DNA of 64,000 nt from Phytoseiulus persimilis (Eukaryota > Arthropoda > Arachnida > Mesostigmata > Phytoseiidae). Of the stretch, positions 32,803 to 45,900 are shown piece after piece; within the stretch, counting starts at the first letter, position 1, and each line of letters opens with the position of its first letter. The position numbers and the translations under genes were made by a program. Under the pieces are notes generated by a model. That model ran no database searches. It was not told the DNA's origin and worked only from the letters and a program-made list of their open reading frames with translations. The stretch lies in contig CM075101.1 of assembly GCA_037576195.1 (NCBI GenBank), forward strand, positions 14,508,001-14,572,000. The letters are read 5' to 3'.

Positions 32803-35800
32803 TCAAACGAGTGAACTACAACTGTGAAACGAGCGGAGTTTCCGAGCCTCGGTTGTCGGGGGCAGGAAGAAGCCGCTGCGGCGATTCTTGAACGTCGACA
32901 GACTTTTCCCCAGAGGAACTTTCGGAGTTATTGGCGATGACGATGGAGAACTCATTGATGAACTTTGACTTGAATTCCTTCCACCTTTCGTGATGTTGAT
33001 GTACCGCAGCCAGCCGTTGAACAAACGGTCGGCTATTCGCATCGAGGGCCCGGTTTTGTACTTGCAGCTTTTCCGCAGCTTTACAGCTGTGTCCAAGAGT
33101 CGTCGGCCGTACTCGTAGGCTTCCTGTAATCGCAGAGAATCACCCGACATCAAAAACATGCCCATATCTGATCGCGGTTCAAAAACGAATCATACATCCA
33201 AGAGAACGAGACAGGTTACGCAATACACGAGGAGTGAAAAGAATAAGAATGTTCGGGACCCGTGGATACGAGGCTAAAGCGTTCGCGTGAACGAAACGAA
33301 AGTGGCACATCAGGATACCTTGGCAGTTGTGTCCATCTTCTCATGTTTCAAGCGCGAACTTTGCTCCTCAATTCCGCTGTCGGATTCCAATGAGTTTTGC
33401 GCCGCCAGGCACAAATCCTCGAGCCAATGAATCGACTGAAACAAACAATGGAGCATTCACAAGCTGTCGCTCGGTCTTTCGGCGGTTGTGCGACGGTTGC
33501 TCGAGTGGTTCATACCGACGCAATATGGATACCGAGTGGGATCCACTTTCCCTCCCATTCCGTCTTGCGTTCTTTTCTCCCCATTCAATTCATCAATTTT
33601 TGAAAGAAGCCCTTGAGGGAATTCACCTGTTTCGCATCTTGTTCGCAGCTGAGCAGCTGAACCGTTTGCACCAGATGGTTCCGCTTGGCGTCGATGAGCG
33701 TTTTGACACTGTCCATATCTTTTTGAATGGTGCTGCACATGCGCTGTACCAGCGGTTGAGCGGCCTCGAAGTCCTTGTTCTGGAGGCTCTTCGCGAATGC
33801 CATGGAAATTCGTTTGAAATCCTCCAGATTGCTGCGTAGGATATTGCTGGTTTCGTCGAGGTCCAATATGGCTTTGTGAGCGTCCTGGACAGTTTGACCG
33901 TCTGCCAGCAGCGGGTCTTCGTCTTCGGCGACGCTGCACCCGTCTGAGTTACAAGAATCACACGCCGAGTCGGTGCCAGTGCTCCCGCTCAGGTCTCCTC
34001 CGGACGCGCTGCTGCTACTCCCCGCGCAAACTCGTCGTTCCACGTCTTTGGCTAATTTTAAAGAATGCTCGAATGTTTGATAAAAGACAACGGCTAGCTC
34101 TGACGCCCTACGTCGTGCATCTACTTTCGTCGCGAAAACTTGGCACGTAGCGTCGAGGCGCTGCACCGTCGACTGGATGACCGCGATGTCCGGACTCGGC
34201 TCCTGCAAAGAAATTCCCGGTTGTCTAGTGAGGGTCGTCCAGAATACCCGCTTCCTGGAACAGGAGAGCGCATCGTTCGGCGCATCATGCGGCGGGAGAT
34301 TTGGACCCACCCTGAGCAAATGCTGCGCGAGACTTTTGAGTTGCAAGTAACGGGTGTAGCATTCCATCGATAAGGCGGCGACCTGGTGCATGTGCTTCCG
34401 CTTGACTAGCGCTTCTTCGAACGAAGCAGCGATAACTGGTGTTCCTTCCTTCAGAAGGCGTTCTCCTTCAGACTCCACCCAGGAAACGACTTCGGCGCTT
34501 TCTTGGACGAAGCGTTGCATGTTGGAAATTTTCCTCAGGGCGCCATGCAGGGCTTTCCAACGTTCGTCGTAAGAGTTTTTGATGTTGGCGACGGAGTCGA
34601 GAACGGTTCTGACACTTCGGAGCTGCGAAGCGTTCTGTTTCAAGGCACCCTTCCCGCATTGGGATAGCGAACCCGTGGTCTCGCTCTGGAGGCTGAGGAG
34701 CAGCTTCTGGCCGTTGACGAACGTGTTGTGTATTACGTCTCCCATGGCGTTGCAGCTCTTCTGGATGTCCTCAACCGAGGCCGGGTTGGGCCCTTCCATG
34801 TCGAGTCGAGCCTCGCATGTGTGAATCGTGGATTCGGCGTGCTTCCTGATTATTCTCGCATCCCGGAGGAACTTCTCAATAGCAAGCTGACGTTCAAGCC
34901 ACGCCGCGTGGTTGTATTCGAGAGTTCCTCCGAACTCGTTCGTCAGTTGGAAAGGGGAGATGACTTTGAAGAGTTTCTGTTGAGTCACGAAACTCATAGA
35001 CGCGCCCGAAGTCTCCTGGAGTGATTTCCGCAGATCCGGCGATGAGCGGCTTTTGTTCCACAGTCCATGCGGCGAGTACACATATATAGCGTTCAGGCAG
35101 TCGCCGAAAACGTTCTGCACGGAGCCGATGACGTCCTCGAGGCAGCGATTGAGAACAGATGAGCCTTCCAGCAGCACCGAAAGACCGATTTCTCGTTCAT
35201 GCTCCCTGAAGAATAGGGCATACGTGAGTTTCAGTGTGCGCGCCGGCCGAACCCCTCCGTGCATCAAGACACGCGACGTTGGAGGCATGAGATATTAATT
35301 TCTTCAATTCACGTGAGAGCTCACCCGATGAGATCCTTGAGAAAATGTAACGTCTGTTTGAGGTCGTTGGAGTTGAAGTCGTCTTGAGGTGCGAATATGG
35401 TCACCACGGGGCCTCCTCGTTTGTCTTCACCACCTGCGGTCAAAAACATCACTGAATGAGAACAAGACCCCCTCGAGATTCACCATGGTACGGCGTTGAC
35501 CACGGAATTCGGTCTTCGTTATTTCTCTACATCTCTCTCCCCCCTCGGAGATATTCCTCGAGACTGGCCGAACAATTCCTCAGGCGGGCTCCGATGAGAT
35601 TGACAGCTCACTCCATAATCACAACGGATTTACTTCGAAATCCGACCAGAATCATAAAAGCTCTGAAAGCCTGGAGCCTCTGATCTGCCCATGTTCTGAC
35701 AGCACAACTAGGCAGAACGAAAAGATAATCATCATCCGCTCATAAGTTGGGATTATCAAACGACGACGAGCTGAGATAAAGACTCGCTATACACTGTCAG

Positions 35801-38483
35801 TCTGTGACCGCGACAGGAACGCGTTCCCTTTCTGTAATCCAGTGTCGTGTTGAGAATAGTTTCCCGATGACTGATTGAAAAGCATGAAAACGAGAATCTG
35901 CCACATGAGCTACTCTTTGATGGAGATCGAACAAGTGTCTACCAGTAGCCTGGGAACAGTCTAACGCGGTTCGATGGAATATGATTGATTGCCACTAGGG
36001 CGCGCTTGAAACTATTACCAAGGTGCCTGACTATTAGAGAACAGATTTACCTGACAAAACGGCGAGTCTTTTGCGTAGAACTTCGACAATCTCAGTTGCT
36101 CCTGGACCTGCAAGATTATGAGAAAGATTTCCTGTGAATTCGGGTCAGCACGTCGAAAATATTCTGTCACAACCGCAAACGTTTCCAAACCGACGAATCT
36201 CTTCTGAGATGGACTATCGATTCTCAATGGTTCGGCCCGATGGTTGGCTTTGACCGAGCGATGGTATACGAGCAAAGTTTGGAATCACTGTTCTTCGCTA
36301 CTTCAAGGCTTGCTTCGCTAGTTTCAGCGCATCGTCATCAATTTTTTGAACGCCTACAGCAAACAAGCGTCTATTCAATGTTTTTTCCTCTCGAGCAGCT
36401 CCCGGGATTCCAAAAGACGAATCCGCACACTGTGGAAGAAAGTCAAGCAACCTTGAAGTCGAGAAAACGATGGATGCGTTGCAGATTTTTTTGTTCGAAG
36501 CGTTCTCGCTACCTTCTAAACGCAGAAAAACGAGGAACCGTCGTGTCGGGAACTTCTTCCATTTTTTCTCTGCAACTAGAGCGATCGCTCAAGATTGGAT
36601 TCTCATTTCCTGACCCCATCTCCCGTTTTACATCTGTTCGGATCTCTAGTCCACAGAAAATCTCAGAATCGAAGCCGCTGCACAAGATCGGTCGGAGCGC
36701 GTCTGAAACTATGTACGAATTCGGAAAATTCAGAACTCTTTCCAGAGCGTCGATCCGCGCATTTCATTCTCGATACGCTGTCGGCCGGCGACCCGTCTTG
36801 TCCGCTCACGCAGTGCCATACTGCGTCCTCAAGCGTACTTCATCGTTCTAGACGAATCGAAACCGGAACATTGAATCCCAGGATCAAACCGACCCCATAT
36901 CAAGCGAATCTCGCGATCGCCGCCATCGCTCCACGGTGGCAATGCTCGACGGGCTGTGTGAAACTTCCAGAGAAGCGAATCAATACTCTTGCGTGCATTA
37001 TGACTGTTATTACGGAATAGTAAACGATGATACGCGTCTTTGTCGAAAGCCATAGACTCTGTCGCACGGACAGAAAAATCGTCGGCGGCCAAACGACGAA
37101 TTCCTGCTCTGCGAACTGCGCGTCATGACGTTTCCTTCGTTTTTCTCCGCACTCTGGGTGCTCATTGATATTCAAAAGCCAAGCGATCCAAAGTTCCAGT
37201 CGGTATGCAATAACGATCGACGAAAGCCTCCGTCGTGGCGAACACACGCTGTCTCTGTTGTCGGCAGCCGAGTTTTCCGCTTCCCGGCTGAATAATGACC
37301 ATATCGTCGAGGTACGATGAGAGTAATTGGAGATGCAGCTCTCTCAATTTCCAATTTTCGCCACCATCTAGGAACGAGTTTACGTGAGCGCGCGTGTACG
37401 CGTCCGACTCGCCCGGTCAGGGGGGATATATATGTATATTCGAAGGAAAATCGGCAGCTGCATTCCATCAAGCCAAGGTCGCACGGAGCAGAAAACACAC
37501 ACATCCAGCTGAGAAACGGCGTCTTAGTTTGTTCCGGAAGTGAGCAGCGGGAACCGCGCGAAGATTGAAATTCATCGTCATCATGGATATCAGCCAACGA
37601 GACGCAAAGCCGACTTTGGAAGTCTGATCGATACACTCGTCGGAGACGGAAAGCCCCACTCGGTCGGAGCGATTTCGAGTCCGATCGGGATCCGCGTTGC
37701 GGAACTGCGAGATGATGCTCGTCCATTGAAGTCTATGATTGAGACCCGGGTGGTCCACGAGGACCGTCGATATGCGTCGCGTGGAGAGGAAATCAAAGAC
37801 GAACTCGGCGGCGATGTCGGAATCTCGAAACCATTGCGACCGAGAATGAAAAGAACGTCCCACTCTGTCAGTTTTGCAGCGGTTTTGTCGGTTTTCCGCG
37901 AGGAGGTCTCCGGGTACATCATCCTGCCCTAGTTCAGAGCATGAGTCGCTACCCTTCTCTGTGAACGGAGAAGTGTTCGGAGAGTATCCCTGCGACATCT
38001 TCTCCCCCCCCCCTGAGTGGGAGGACAATGTGTCGGACAATCGCAAAGAAGTAATTCCGAGAGACGAGCGTTCGGAATAAATGGGAAGTTGTTCGCTCCC
38101 GCTTCCCCATTGTCGATAGAGAAAATACATTACGAATAGTAAGACGAAACGATCCGGCAACTCCTGAAGCGCACGAAGCAGCTCTCTGAGTTTTCGAATG
38201 ATCGAAGTTCCGCTCCTCGCACTCGGAGAGGCAGCCTGTTTGGCGGAGAAATCCCCGGGCCAAGCTTGTAGACGCACCGGATCGACTGATTCGAGATCCG
38301 GAAACGAGCGGAAGGGTACGCGAAGTATGTTGCGCACTCACCTGGATTTGAGTACAACTCCTGCTGGTAGCTGGAACCGCGTTCGGATTTCTCGAGGGAA
38401 CTCCTCGAACTCGCGGGCGTCAAGTTCGCGCCCACGCGTTTGAGCTTCTCGCCTAGGGATAACATCGCGTCACCCTGGTACAT
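32803..38483 (-). CDS. SESTD1: SEC14 and spectrin-repeat scaffold protein (SESTD1 type), seven coding exons
   Basis: Exons (minus): 38342-38483, 36051-36107, 35325-35433, 34311-35205, 33627-34202, 33319-33435, 32803-33123; phases agree, product 738 residues (human SESTD1 is 696). Residues about 51-190 are a SEC14/CRAL-TRIO-like domain (RKRLAVLSGGEDKRGGPVVT, IGLSVLLEG, FQLTNEFGGTLEYNHAAWL). Spectrin-like helices follow (about 215-400, 402-593, 594-680), with a Ser/Asp/Cys-rich insert at about 461-502. The end of the last repeat (EAYEYGRRLLDTAVKLRKS) matches SESTD1, but the vertebrate C-terminal region is replaced by a Ser/Pro-rich tail. Vertebrate SESTD1 binds phosphoinositides and TRPC4/5 channels; no DH-PH module of the related Dbl-type exchange factors is present. 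The first exon follows an acceptor with no in-frame stop, so the ATG at 38483 is likely but not certain. A 5' UTR exon may end at the donor at 38810. Confidence 0.87.
34203..34310 (-). other. 108-base in-frame SESTD1 intron without stops
   Basis: The donor is GTGGGT and the acceptor TTTCTTTGCAG. The intron is a multiple of three and has no stop in frame, so retention would simply add 36 residues between two spectrin-like segments. Homology favours removal. Confidence 0.6.
37162..38483 (-). CDS. Candidate second gene or alternative 3' end sharing SESTD1 exon 1
   Basis: A 289-codon open frame (37468-38337) fills the first SESTD1 intron on the same strand. Phase-compatible splicing exists: exon 38342-38483, a 56-base intron (GTGAGT to AATCAG), exon 37503-38285, an intron from GTGTGT at 37502 to TTCCTAG at 37368, and a last exon 37162-37367. 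That gives 376 residues. The middle has a helix and short hydrophobic segment (PDRFVLLFVMYFLYRQWG) then a Ser/Gly-rich, acidic part; the last exon encodes a regular-looking segment (LHLQLLSSYLDDMVIIQ). No family recognised. It may be a nested gene, an alternative SESTD1 transcript, or a chance long frame; antisense frames here are also long. Confidence 0.28.
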
Positions 38484-38810
38484 CAACCATCCCTGAAACG
38501 AAAAGATGATCTATGTAATAAGGTCAGCAGGGCCGTTCCAAACGAGCGTTTCTTTTCATTCTGCGTATTCTTGTTTTATTCTTCCATCGGCCGGTCCATT
38601 CATCCAGACAGACGAGCGGTTTGCCGGGCGGACGACCGTCTGACTTGCCGGTCAGTCGACCACGATCCAACGCCGAGAACATGGAACCGAAACTATGAAA
38701 ATGCAAATGTTGCCGTTCACCACGACTCGTATGATTGAGATCGCATGTGATATCGTGTTTACAAACGGGCGGCCATTAGGCTGGGCCGATCAGCAGGCAG
38801 GCAGCTAACC
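38484..38810 (-). other. Probable SESTD1 5' UTR intron
   Basis: A consensus-like donor (CAAG/GTTAGC, intron starting 38809) and the acceptor TTTTCGTTTCAG (ending 38493) bracket about 317 bases just upstream of the first coding exon. The sequence before the donor has an in-frame stop and no ATG, so it fits an untranslated first exon. Confidence 0.35.
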
Positions 38811-41800
38811 TTGCCATTGAGTGAAGATGCCTTTCCAACAGGGGCTAAAATATACGAGCAACCGACTTCGTCACGACGACAACGAGCACTCGGCAAGGGC
38901 AGTCGGAGCCCGATTCTGCGCTGCTCTAGAAGAAGGGAGGCGGCGGGGCGCGAGCGAGTGCGAGACAACGAGAATGCGTCGATGTTCTCCTGGCGGTGCC
39001 GCTCCCGTCGTTATTGTTGTCAACGAGCTCCTAAATTACCCGAACGGGATCCTCGACAGGAGAGACGAGCTGGAAACGATCGCCATGCACTGACAGCTAT
39101 CCAGTAGTGTCGACGCGTTGTGTTTTATGATCGCTCCTGACAAAAATGGCTGCGCAATGGGAGGATGGGATGCGAGTCAACTATGCACTTGGAAAGCCTG
39201 GAATATCGAGTCGCGGATCTTGAACTCCTACAGCCCGGCCCAGTCGGTCCGTGTCGATGAGCTGTGCCGACGATGGTTCGGGGAGTTCGGGGGAGCGACT
39301 GAGAGCGGTTGCACGGATGGTTTTCTCACGCGAAAGGCGAGCACGAGCTTCACATGGGGTGGATAGCCGTTAGACGCTCTTTCGTTTATCGACCGACTTC
39401 TGCTTCAGCTCATTGAAATGTGTTAGAGCAGCAGCTTTTTCAATTCGGGTAAGCCGCAAGGCACCAAATTTCCATGACAATCCATTGCATCGGAAGCTAG
39501 CGACCACTCCATTGTGCAGTCGCTGACGTCCACGCCGTCAACGCCGGCGACGAGCGGAAAAACTGCACACGAAGTTCAATTTGACTCACAGATGTATCCT
39601 TTCGGACTCTCACGCCGAGCCGGATACCATACATGAATTCCGAGGTAACTGTGAACTCTTTCCAAACGCACATTCCCTTCCTTCAAAATTTGGACGCGAG
39701 CCATTCGTCTTGCTCGCACGGAGAGCACGAGAAGCAACGTACTGAGACACGTACCATCGACGGGGACTTTCGCTATTTCGGAATCGTCCTCGATAAGGAT
39801 TTCGACAACCTCGTTCGGGAAGTCGCCCTGGAGCGAACAATGTGAGAGACCGGATTTGAGCACACCACTCGTGATGGAAATGTGAACGCAAGAGAGAGAA
39901 TCCCTTTTTTACTTCAAGTGAAGCACCTCGGCTGGACGGAAAGAAACCTCCCGGACGAAGATGGACGATAAGCACCGACACTCCAAATTTTCTCCAGAAG
40001 CGTAAGCGACCTCAAGGACACGCAGAATCGCAGTTCCGAAGAGAGATTTATGAATGCAGTGTTGTTTTTTTTCGCATCCGAAGTCGGCGGATTTTTTTCG
40101 GTAGCCCCGCGGATATCAGCTGTGAACGAAATTAGCGGAACAAAGAGATGGTGACGGAGCCGAGGATTTTCTGCCGGGCTCCAAGGTGAGGACTCGCAGA
40201 TGATTTCCGAAAGTGCACTGTATCCACTACTGTGTCGAAGAGCCGCAAAACAATTAGAAAACAGCTTCTTCTCTCCACATTTATTTTTCACGGGGATGCT
40301 CAGCAAACGGCCTCCTTTAAGGAAAACGAAAGTGCACCTAAAGAACCAAACACCTCGAGGGTTCGCTTCGGGGCCGCTGCGATATTGAGTCTTCCCCCAC
40401 CATTCTCATCAATTTGTTTTCTTCCCTACACCTCAGTTCGTGAACTGTGGCTGTAATGATGTCAAAACACATCCGTGCGAGCCTGGACACGCGTGAGCAC
40501 TGTGGCTACGTTGACGCCTCGAGGTTCCTCAGGCAAAGGGCAATTGCGTAAAGTCGTGGACGCCGCCGAACTGTCGATGTCAATGTTCCATCATCTGCGG
40601 CCATTGATGTTCATCTCCCAGCGGCAGTCACAGGAGCTACCGCAACCGTTCAACGTAGGAACCAAGCGACGGAAACGAGTATTTCACCTTTCATTGGCGC
40701 CGAAAGCAATCGGAACCAACCATCCAGGCGGCACGGAGTCAATCGGTTAGTCACTTGCCTAGACGGACGGACGACGCACCGAAGTCGGATACCTCCGTGC
40801 GAAAACGCCCCTCGAAACTTGCCGATGCCGTAAAATGCAAATCGACTCTTGCGCAGCACCCGCCGCAGCTTGATGCCGTTATCTTCGGAAGCAATATATT
40901 TTTGGTAAGTGTTATGCTTCAAGGGGATCGAGTCGCGGTTGAACCCGCGAGCTTAATCATTGGCGCCTTGGCACACGAGCAAATCGACTTCATTCAGACA
41001 ATGCGGTAAACTTTGCCCCGGCTCGACTCAAACTTCAAAAAGCCAAACACACGAGGTGGTAGTGCTCCACACTTTCAGACACAGAAGCGAATCAGGAAAG
41101 CGGAAATAAATCTTCAGCCCCGAAAACAACGGCTGTATCGGAAGTTCTGCGGCGCACCACTCGAAGGCTCTCGGCGGGGATCCAAAGTTTGCTCTTCAGA
41201 TGCTCGTATATTGAGTTCAACAAAGTGGGATGACACTTTGTGGAAAGTTTCCGTACGAGACCATTGAACGCTTCCCGAAGCCAAGTAAAGCTCAAGTCGC
41301 AACATCATCGTTCAACAGGATACTTTGGAGATACCTGGGAGCGTAGCGCAGCAAATACAGATTGAACGCTCGTGTGAAGCGTACGAGGAGGAATGAAAAG
41401 CGGAAATCCGAACAGCGCGAGATTATGACAACACCTTCGGCTCTGAGAGGGGCATGAACAGGTCTTGAGAGGGGAAAATAAGAGAAATATCAGGCGATGC
41501 CAGTCAGTCAACTGGCTACCGAGCAATGAGCAAACAGCTGATTTAGCCCACGCCTTCTACTTTGCCTGTCTGCCCTGTGTGTTCCCGGGGAAGATGACAG
41601 CGAACGAAAGAATCGATTTCCGCCTATTCCCGGATTATTGAGTTGAATGTTGCGGACTTATTGAGTGTACACCCTCTTCATCGTTGTTCATCTATAATGC
41701 ATTTGGAGTTTCGGAGCCAACAAGAACCGCTAGACTCCCACGAGCTCGACCCGTTCCACTTTCGAAAAGTTTGAAACGATGCCGAATTTTCGGATGCCCG

Positions 41801-42206
41801 CACGGGGCGATTCCGCTCCATGAATTTCAGCTGAAAAAAGGCGCCGAGGAATGCGCAGCCTCGAACAAGCTCTGAGGTCCGAACTCACTCGCACGAATCA
41901 AGCTCCTACTTAGCGATCTCGGGACGCTTGATCTTAAAAGGATCCCAATGATTACACGGCACCGCGCCGCAATCAGGGCGTTAAGCCCGACGAAGATAGC
42001 GCCTCTTTTTTATTGTTCTCTCGAGTTCCGCGAAGTAAAAAGCGCGATTTCGCGGAATCACATATGATTTGGTGCGATGTCGCTGCGAGCCGAACATACG
42101 GTTCCCTGAAGCAAATCACGGAAGAGCATCGATGCTTCTTGAGAATTCGGGATTGAGAAATCGCAAACGACCCGCGAGTTCTGAAGGTTCCATTTCGTAA
42201 ACGCAA
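38811..42206. other. Gene-poor stretch, nothing recognised
   Basis: Probably holds the SESTD1 promoter at its left edge. Open frames are short and mostly overlap on both strands; no domain, RNA gene or repeat family could be recognised. Confidence 0.35.
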
Positions 42207-42952
42207 TCAAGCTTTTTGTTCCTCTTCGTTTGTCAACTTCAGAAAAGCCGCAGTTCGTTCGGCGGCTCGTACGCTTGCGGACACTACCGTGTCACTTGGG
42301 AATCCTGATTTCGCAAACCGGATCGCTCGCTCCCCCCACACGCTGGAAACCTCATCACCTAGGGGAACGCACAGAAATTTCACGGCGCTGTGCCAAAACT
42401 TCGCTCTGACAGACTGCGAGTCATGCTTCGCAACAAACGAGCCACCCTCCCGTCCGCTCGTCCGCCGACACCATCCATCCATTTGTGCGCTCGCAGCTTG
42501 ATTCAAGGAAGCCGCGGAAGACCCACTACTCTTTGCACTTCCGAGTGTTCTTCAGAGACTGCGAGTGACAGCATAATCACAGAAGGGCCGGGCTTATCGT
42601 TCACACTTGGTAAAACTGCTGTCGCGATGCGCGTGCCTCATCGCGATCTCCTCCCTTTCTTGCTCCGCAGCTGTTAACTCATCAAACTGTGGCTCGTCGG
42701 GCTTTCTGCGTTGGTACTTGGATTTCTTCGGCGTTGAAATTCTACGCACAGCGTTTTTCGGTTTGTTTTGTGATACTGTTTTTCGATGAATGCAGACGCG
42801 GCGATGTTCTCGACGAACCCAGAACGGCAAAAACAGAATCTTCCTCCGCTTGCCACGGTTCCGAATCGGCGAGCTGAACGATGCCTTCATTCAGCGATGA
42901 CATTCGAATGGAATTCTTTTCTTTTTTGTGATCGCTTATGTTCGATCGGAAC
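42207..42952 (-). CDS. Candidate small nuclear-type protein, incomplete model
   Basis: Three coding-like pieces lie in order on the minus strand. An ATG at 42952 opens an acidic frame to 42742 (MSSLNEGIVQLADSEPWQAE). A Lys/Glu-rich frame at about 42610-42760 follows in a shifted frame (RRKPDEPQFDELTAAEQERE). A splice-acceptor-flanked last piece spans 42207-42358 (VWGERAIRFAKSGFP to a Glu-rich end; acceptor GCGTTCCCCTAG). A weak donor at 42609 would join pieces two and three in phase, but the first two frames overlap without an intron of credible size. The model is therefore broken, mis-assembled or wrong. No family recognised. Confidence 0.25.
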
Positions 42953-45900
42953 GGTGAAGTTCTTCCAGAATGCACCTTGCATATTCACGCAGGCCTCTCA
43001 CTCAGAACTGGAAAATATCATTGTTCGATGCTGGAGGCGGCCACACACAGACTTGTCGTTCAAGTCGTCGGAAAAACATAAGGGGTCACTGACAGGTTGA
43101 TCGAGATGAGCTTTTGTGAACTCGCCTCCACGAGCGGCTGACCGACCGCAGAATATTCAAACTGTCTCACAATACTTTGTTCCAACTCATTCCAGAGATG
43201 GTGTATTTGCTGTCGCCGCGGCCGACAACGGATGCCTTCTTGCCATTCAGACGTTCCGTGGCCTGGAGTCATTGTGATGTGGCCGGGCGATAAGGGAACT
43301 CTATCAAAAGCCGAGTTCAGGCCGCGAAAGCCTCCAGAAGCGACGACCTCATCATCGCCGACCAAGAAGAAACAAGCTGGATCGAGGAGCACGCGCCGAG
43401 AATGAACATCGAAAACTGAACGCTGTGACCGTCCGATCCAACTGTTTCCGGAAAATCGGAACATCAAACGACGGCAAATCACGCTCTGCTAGCGCGAACT
43501 TCACGAAGTGAGTCTGCTTTTGGTCGGATTTGAACGCGAGTTACGACCGCGCTCTTGCGGGTCGAGTTAGCTCGCCAGCTAGCCGCCCGGCGGCCCAGGT
43601 TCTTGATTGTCAAGCTCCAGCAAGTGCAAGCTGACTTCCGCCCCTATGGTTTCTCGCTTGCTTTGAACGCTCGCTGACCACGCAACGTAACAACGCAATT
43701 CGGTGAAGAAAATCCCGTTAACAATGACTGACCGGCTGCTTGGCTCACCGATCGCCGATGGCTGACGACAATCCATCAGGAACCCTTTCTTCCAATCGAG
43801 AGAGCGCTCCGTCCAACTCTCTGCCGCTCCTCGGATCAACCTGCATCCCCCCCTAAAAACATGAAACGTCACTCCTATTGGGAGCTCGTAAGTAGGACGA
43901 AGAATGGTCTGCTCGGCGCGATCTGCGTTGGCGAGCCTGACAAGTGAGACGTTGATATATTTTCCGTCTAAACTCTTGCTATCCTTCGTTCACTGCTCCC
44001 GTTCTTCCTGCTGACCCTCGGCGCAGTCAGTCGATTCTGAGCAGTACGTCCAGCCGAAGCCGGACAGATGACGGTACCCCAGACAACGGCAACTCTACGT
44101 CAGAGGGCCAACACTTGCTCACTCACTTACCGCCAGAACCAGAACAGAAAATGGGGATTTTTGAAGCGTACAAAAAATCTGAACGCTTGTCATCCTTGTC
44201 AACCCACACGAACGCGCTCCGTCGCACATCAACGCGAAAGCTCGATTGTGATCTCTGAAAATTCATCTGGCGATTCGAATCCGGGTCAAGAATGGGAACT
44301 CGCAGGGATTACTTCGAGGGAAAGAATTCATAACTCCCGAAGATCTGCACTCGTCTCGCGGTTCGAGCACGGGCCTCGATAGACCGGATCACCGCAGTTG
44401 GCAACACCTCCACCGGATGAGCTCCTCCACAATGTTGACGCGGGGAAATGAAGCTCTGGAGGTTTTGTTCGTATCCCGGTCGAGGCGGCCTCCCTAGAGC
44501 AGCCGCTGTCGCACGCTGGCGCCGGTGTACTTATCTATTTTCCTCACCCCCATACCGATGAATATTTTTGTGGGCTATCCGGGTGCAAGCGAGGCCGTAG
44601 CAGTTCCCTGATGAAGTTTAATTGGTCTCGCATGCATAACAGCCATTCAAGGCTCCCTACCGCCGGAATATCGGCGGCTCGGTCACGCTCTGCGGATTCC
44701 TTGCAAGGCTCTGACAGAAACGTTGTCCGGGATCGATTTTTTTCCCGATCATCAAAATGATCACAATCAAAGTGGAACGACTCAAGACACTACTCGCCTA
44801 GCGAAGTCGAGCTCGAAGCGCGTGAAAGCTTATCTCAAAGATAACGTTCGAAGTGAGAGGCCCCCATCATCATTGTCTATAATTTGCTAATAATAATAAT
44901 AATGACGAAAACAGCAACAGCGTCTTACATAGAACGGGGCCACCGGCGGAGCGTTCGGAAGGGCAACAACGCCACGTATGTCCACGATATTTCACATATC
45001 GGCGTTCTGATAGAGTTCCACCCTAGGTTGGCACAATGAACTCACCAACCGCCACCAACCTGAGTTCTTAGGAGGGGAAGCTGCGGTGGAATGCTCTAAC
45101 GAGTCGTCGGAGTCTATTAAAGGAGGCCTGGAACTCGGAACACGGACAAGAAGCCACGTGGAAGAGAAACTGCCCAACATCCGAACTGAATCATTACCCG
45201 GAGTAGATTCAGAACGAGCGCCGAAACAATATCAATCTCTTGGTATTCTGGTCAACGGAAATGGTTCTCGGTGGTACAGGGCGGCGTCTCCTCCGACGGG
45301 ACGGGGCTCTTGGTTGTCCCGCTGGTGGTCGACTGCAGTTTCTCTGCTTTTTGGTCGAACAAATCCGGGCGAAACACCATGTTTGTCGGACTTTGAGGAC
45401 TAGCCTCGTAGCGGCGGCGATCGCAGCACTGCTTACCCATCGGAGCAATCGCAAGACAATCTGTGACACCCTGCTTTCTAGGTTGAGTCGTAGAAGAGGA
45501 GCTATAGGGGCTTTGGAAGTTTCCCCGAGCGGGCGTGTTGCTGATTCAGGGCGGAAAACCGCTACGAAACGTCCGACGATCTGGATTCGACATCGCGACT
45601 GGATGGAAAACAATCGGACAAGACGCGCCCGAGACGCGAACCGGAAAGCGAACGCGAGAATTCGCGTGTACTTTCAAACATGTCAGAGAAGGCATGGACG
45701 ACCCTTTTTCCGAATGGGCTCTCATAGAGCAATGATTCGCAACGGGCTCCGAGCACTCCACGAGCTCTGTTTCATCGAAAAACATCCTCAAAGAAGTCCT
45801 GTTGTCCGCGGTGGGTCCTATTGCCGGAGCCTCTCATTTAGGCTCGAGCACTTTTCACAAAGGAACATTCGTATTCAGGTTCCCGATATTCTTCCGGCTC

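Noticed and set aside
36240-36851. 203-codon plus-strand open frame inside a SESTD1 intron
   Set aside because: Antisense to the gene, no motif, composition close to random; not separable from chance.
40920-40990. tRNA-like segment on the minus strand with a GGTTCAAC B-box word and a pairing arm
   Set aside because: No A box at the right spacing, no acceptor stem and no seven-base T loop.
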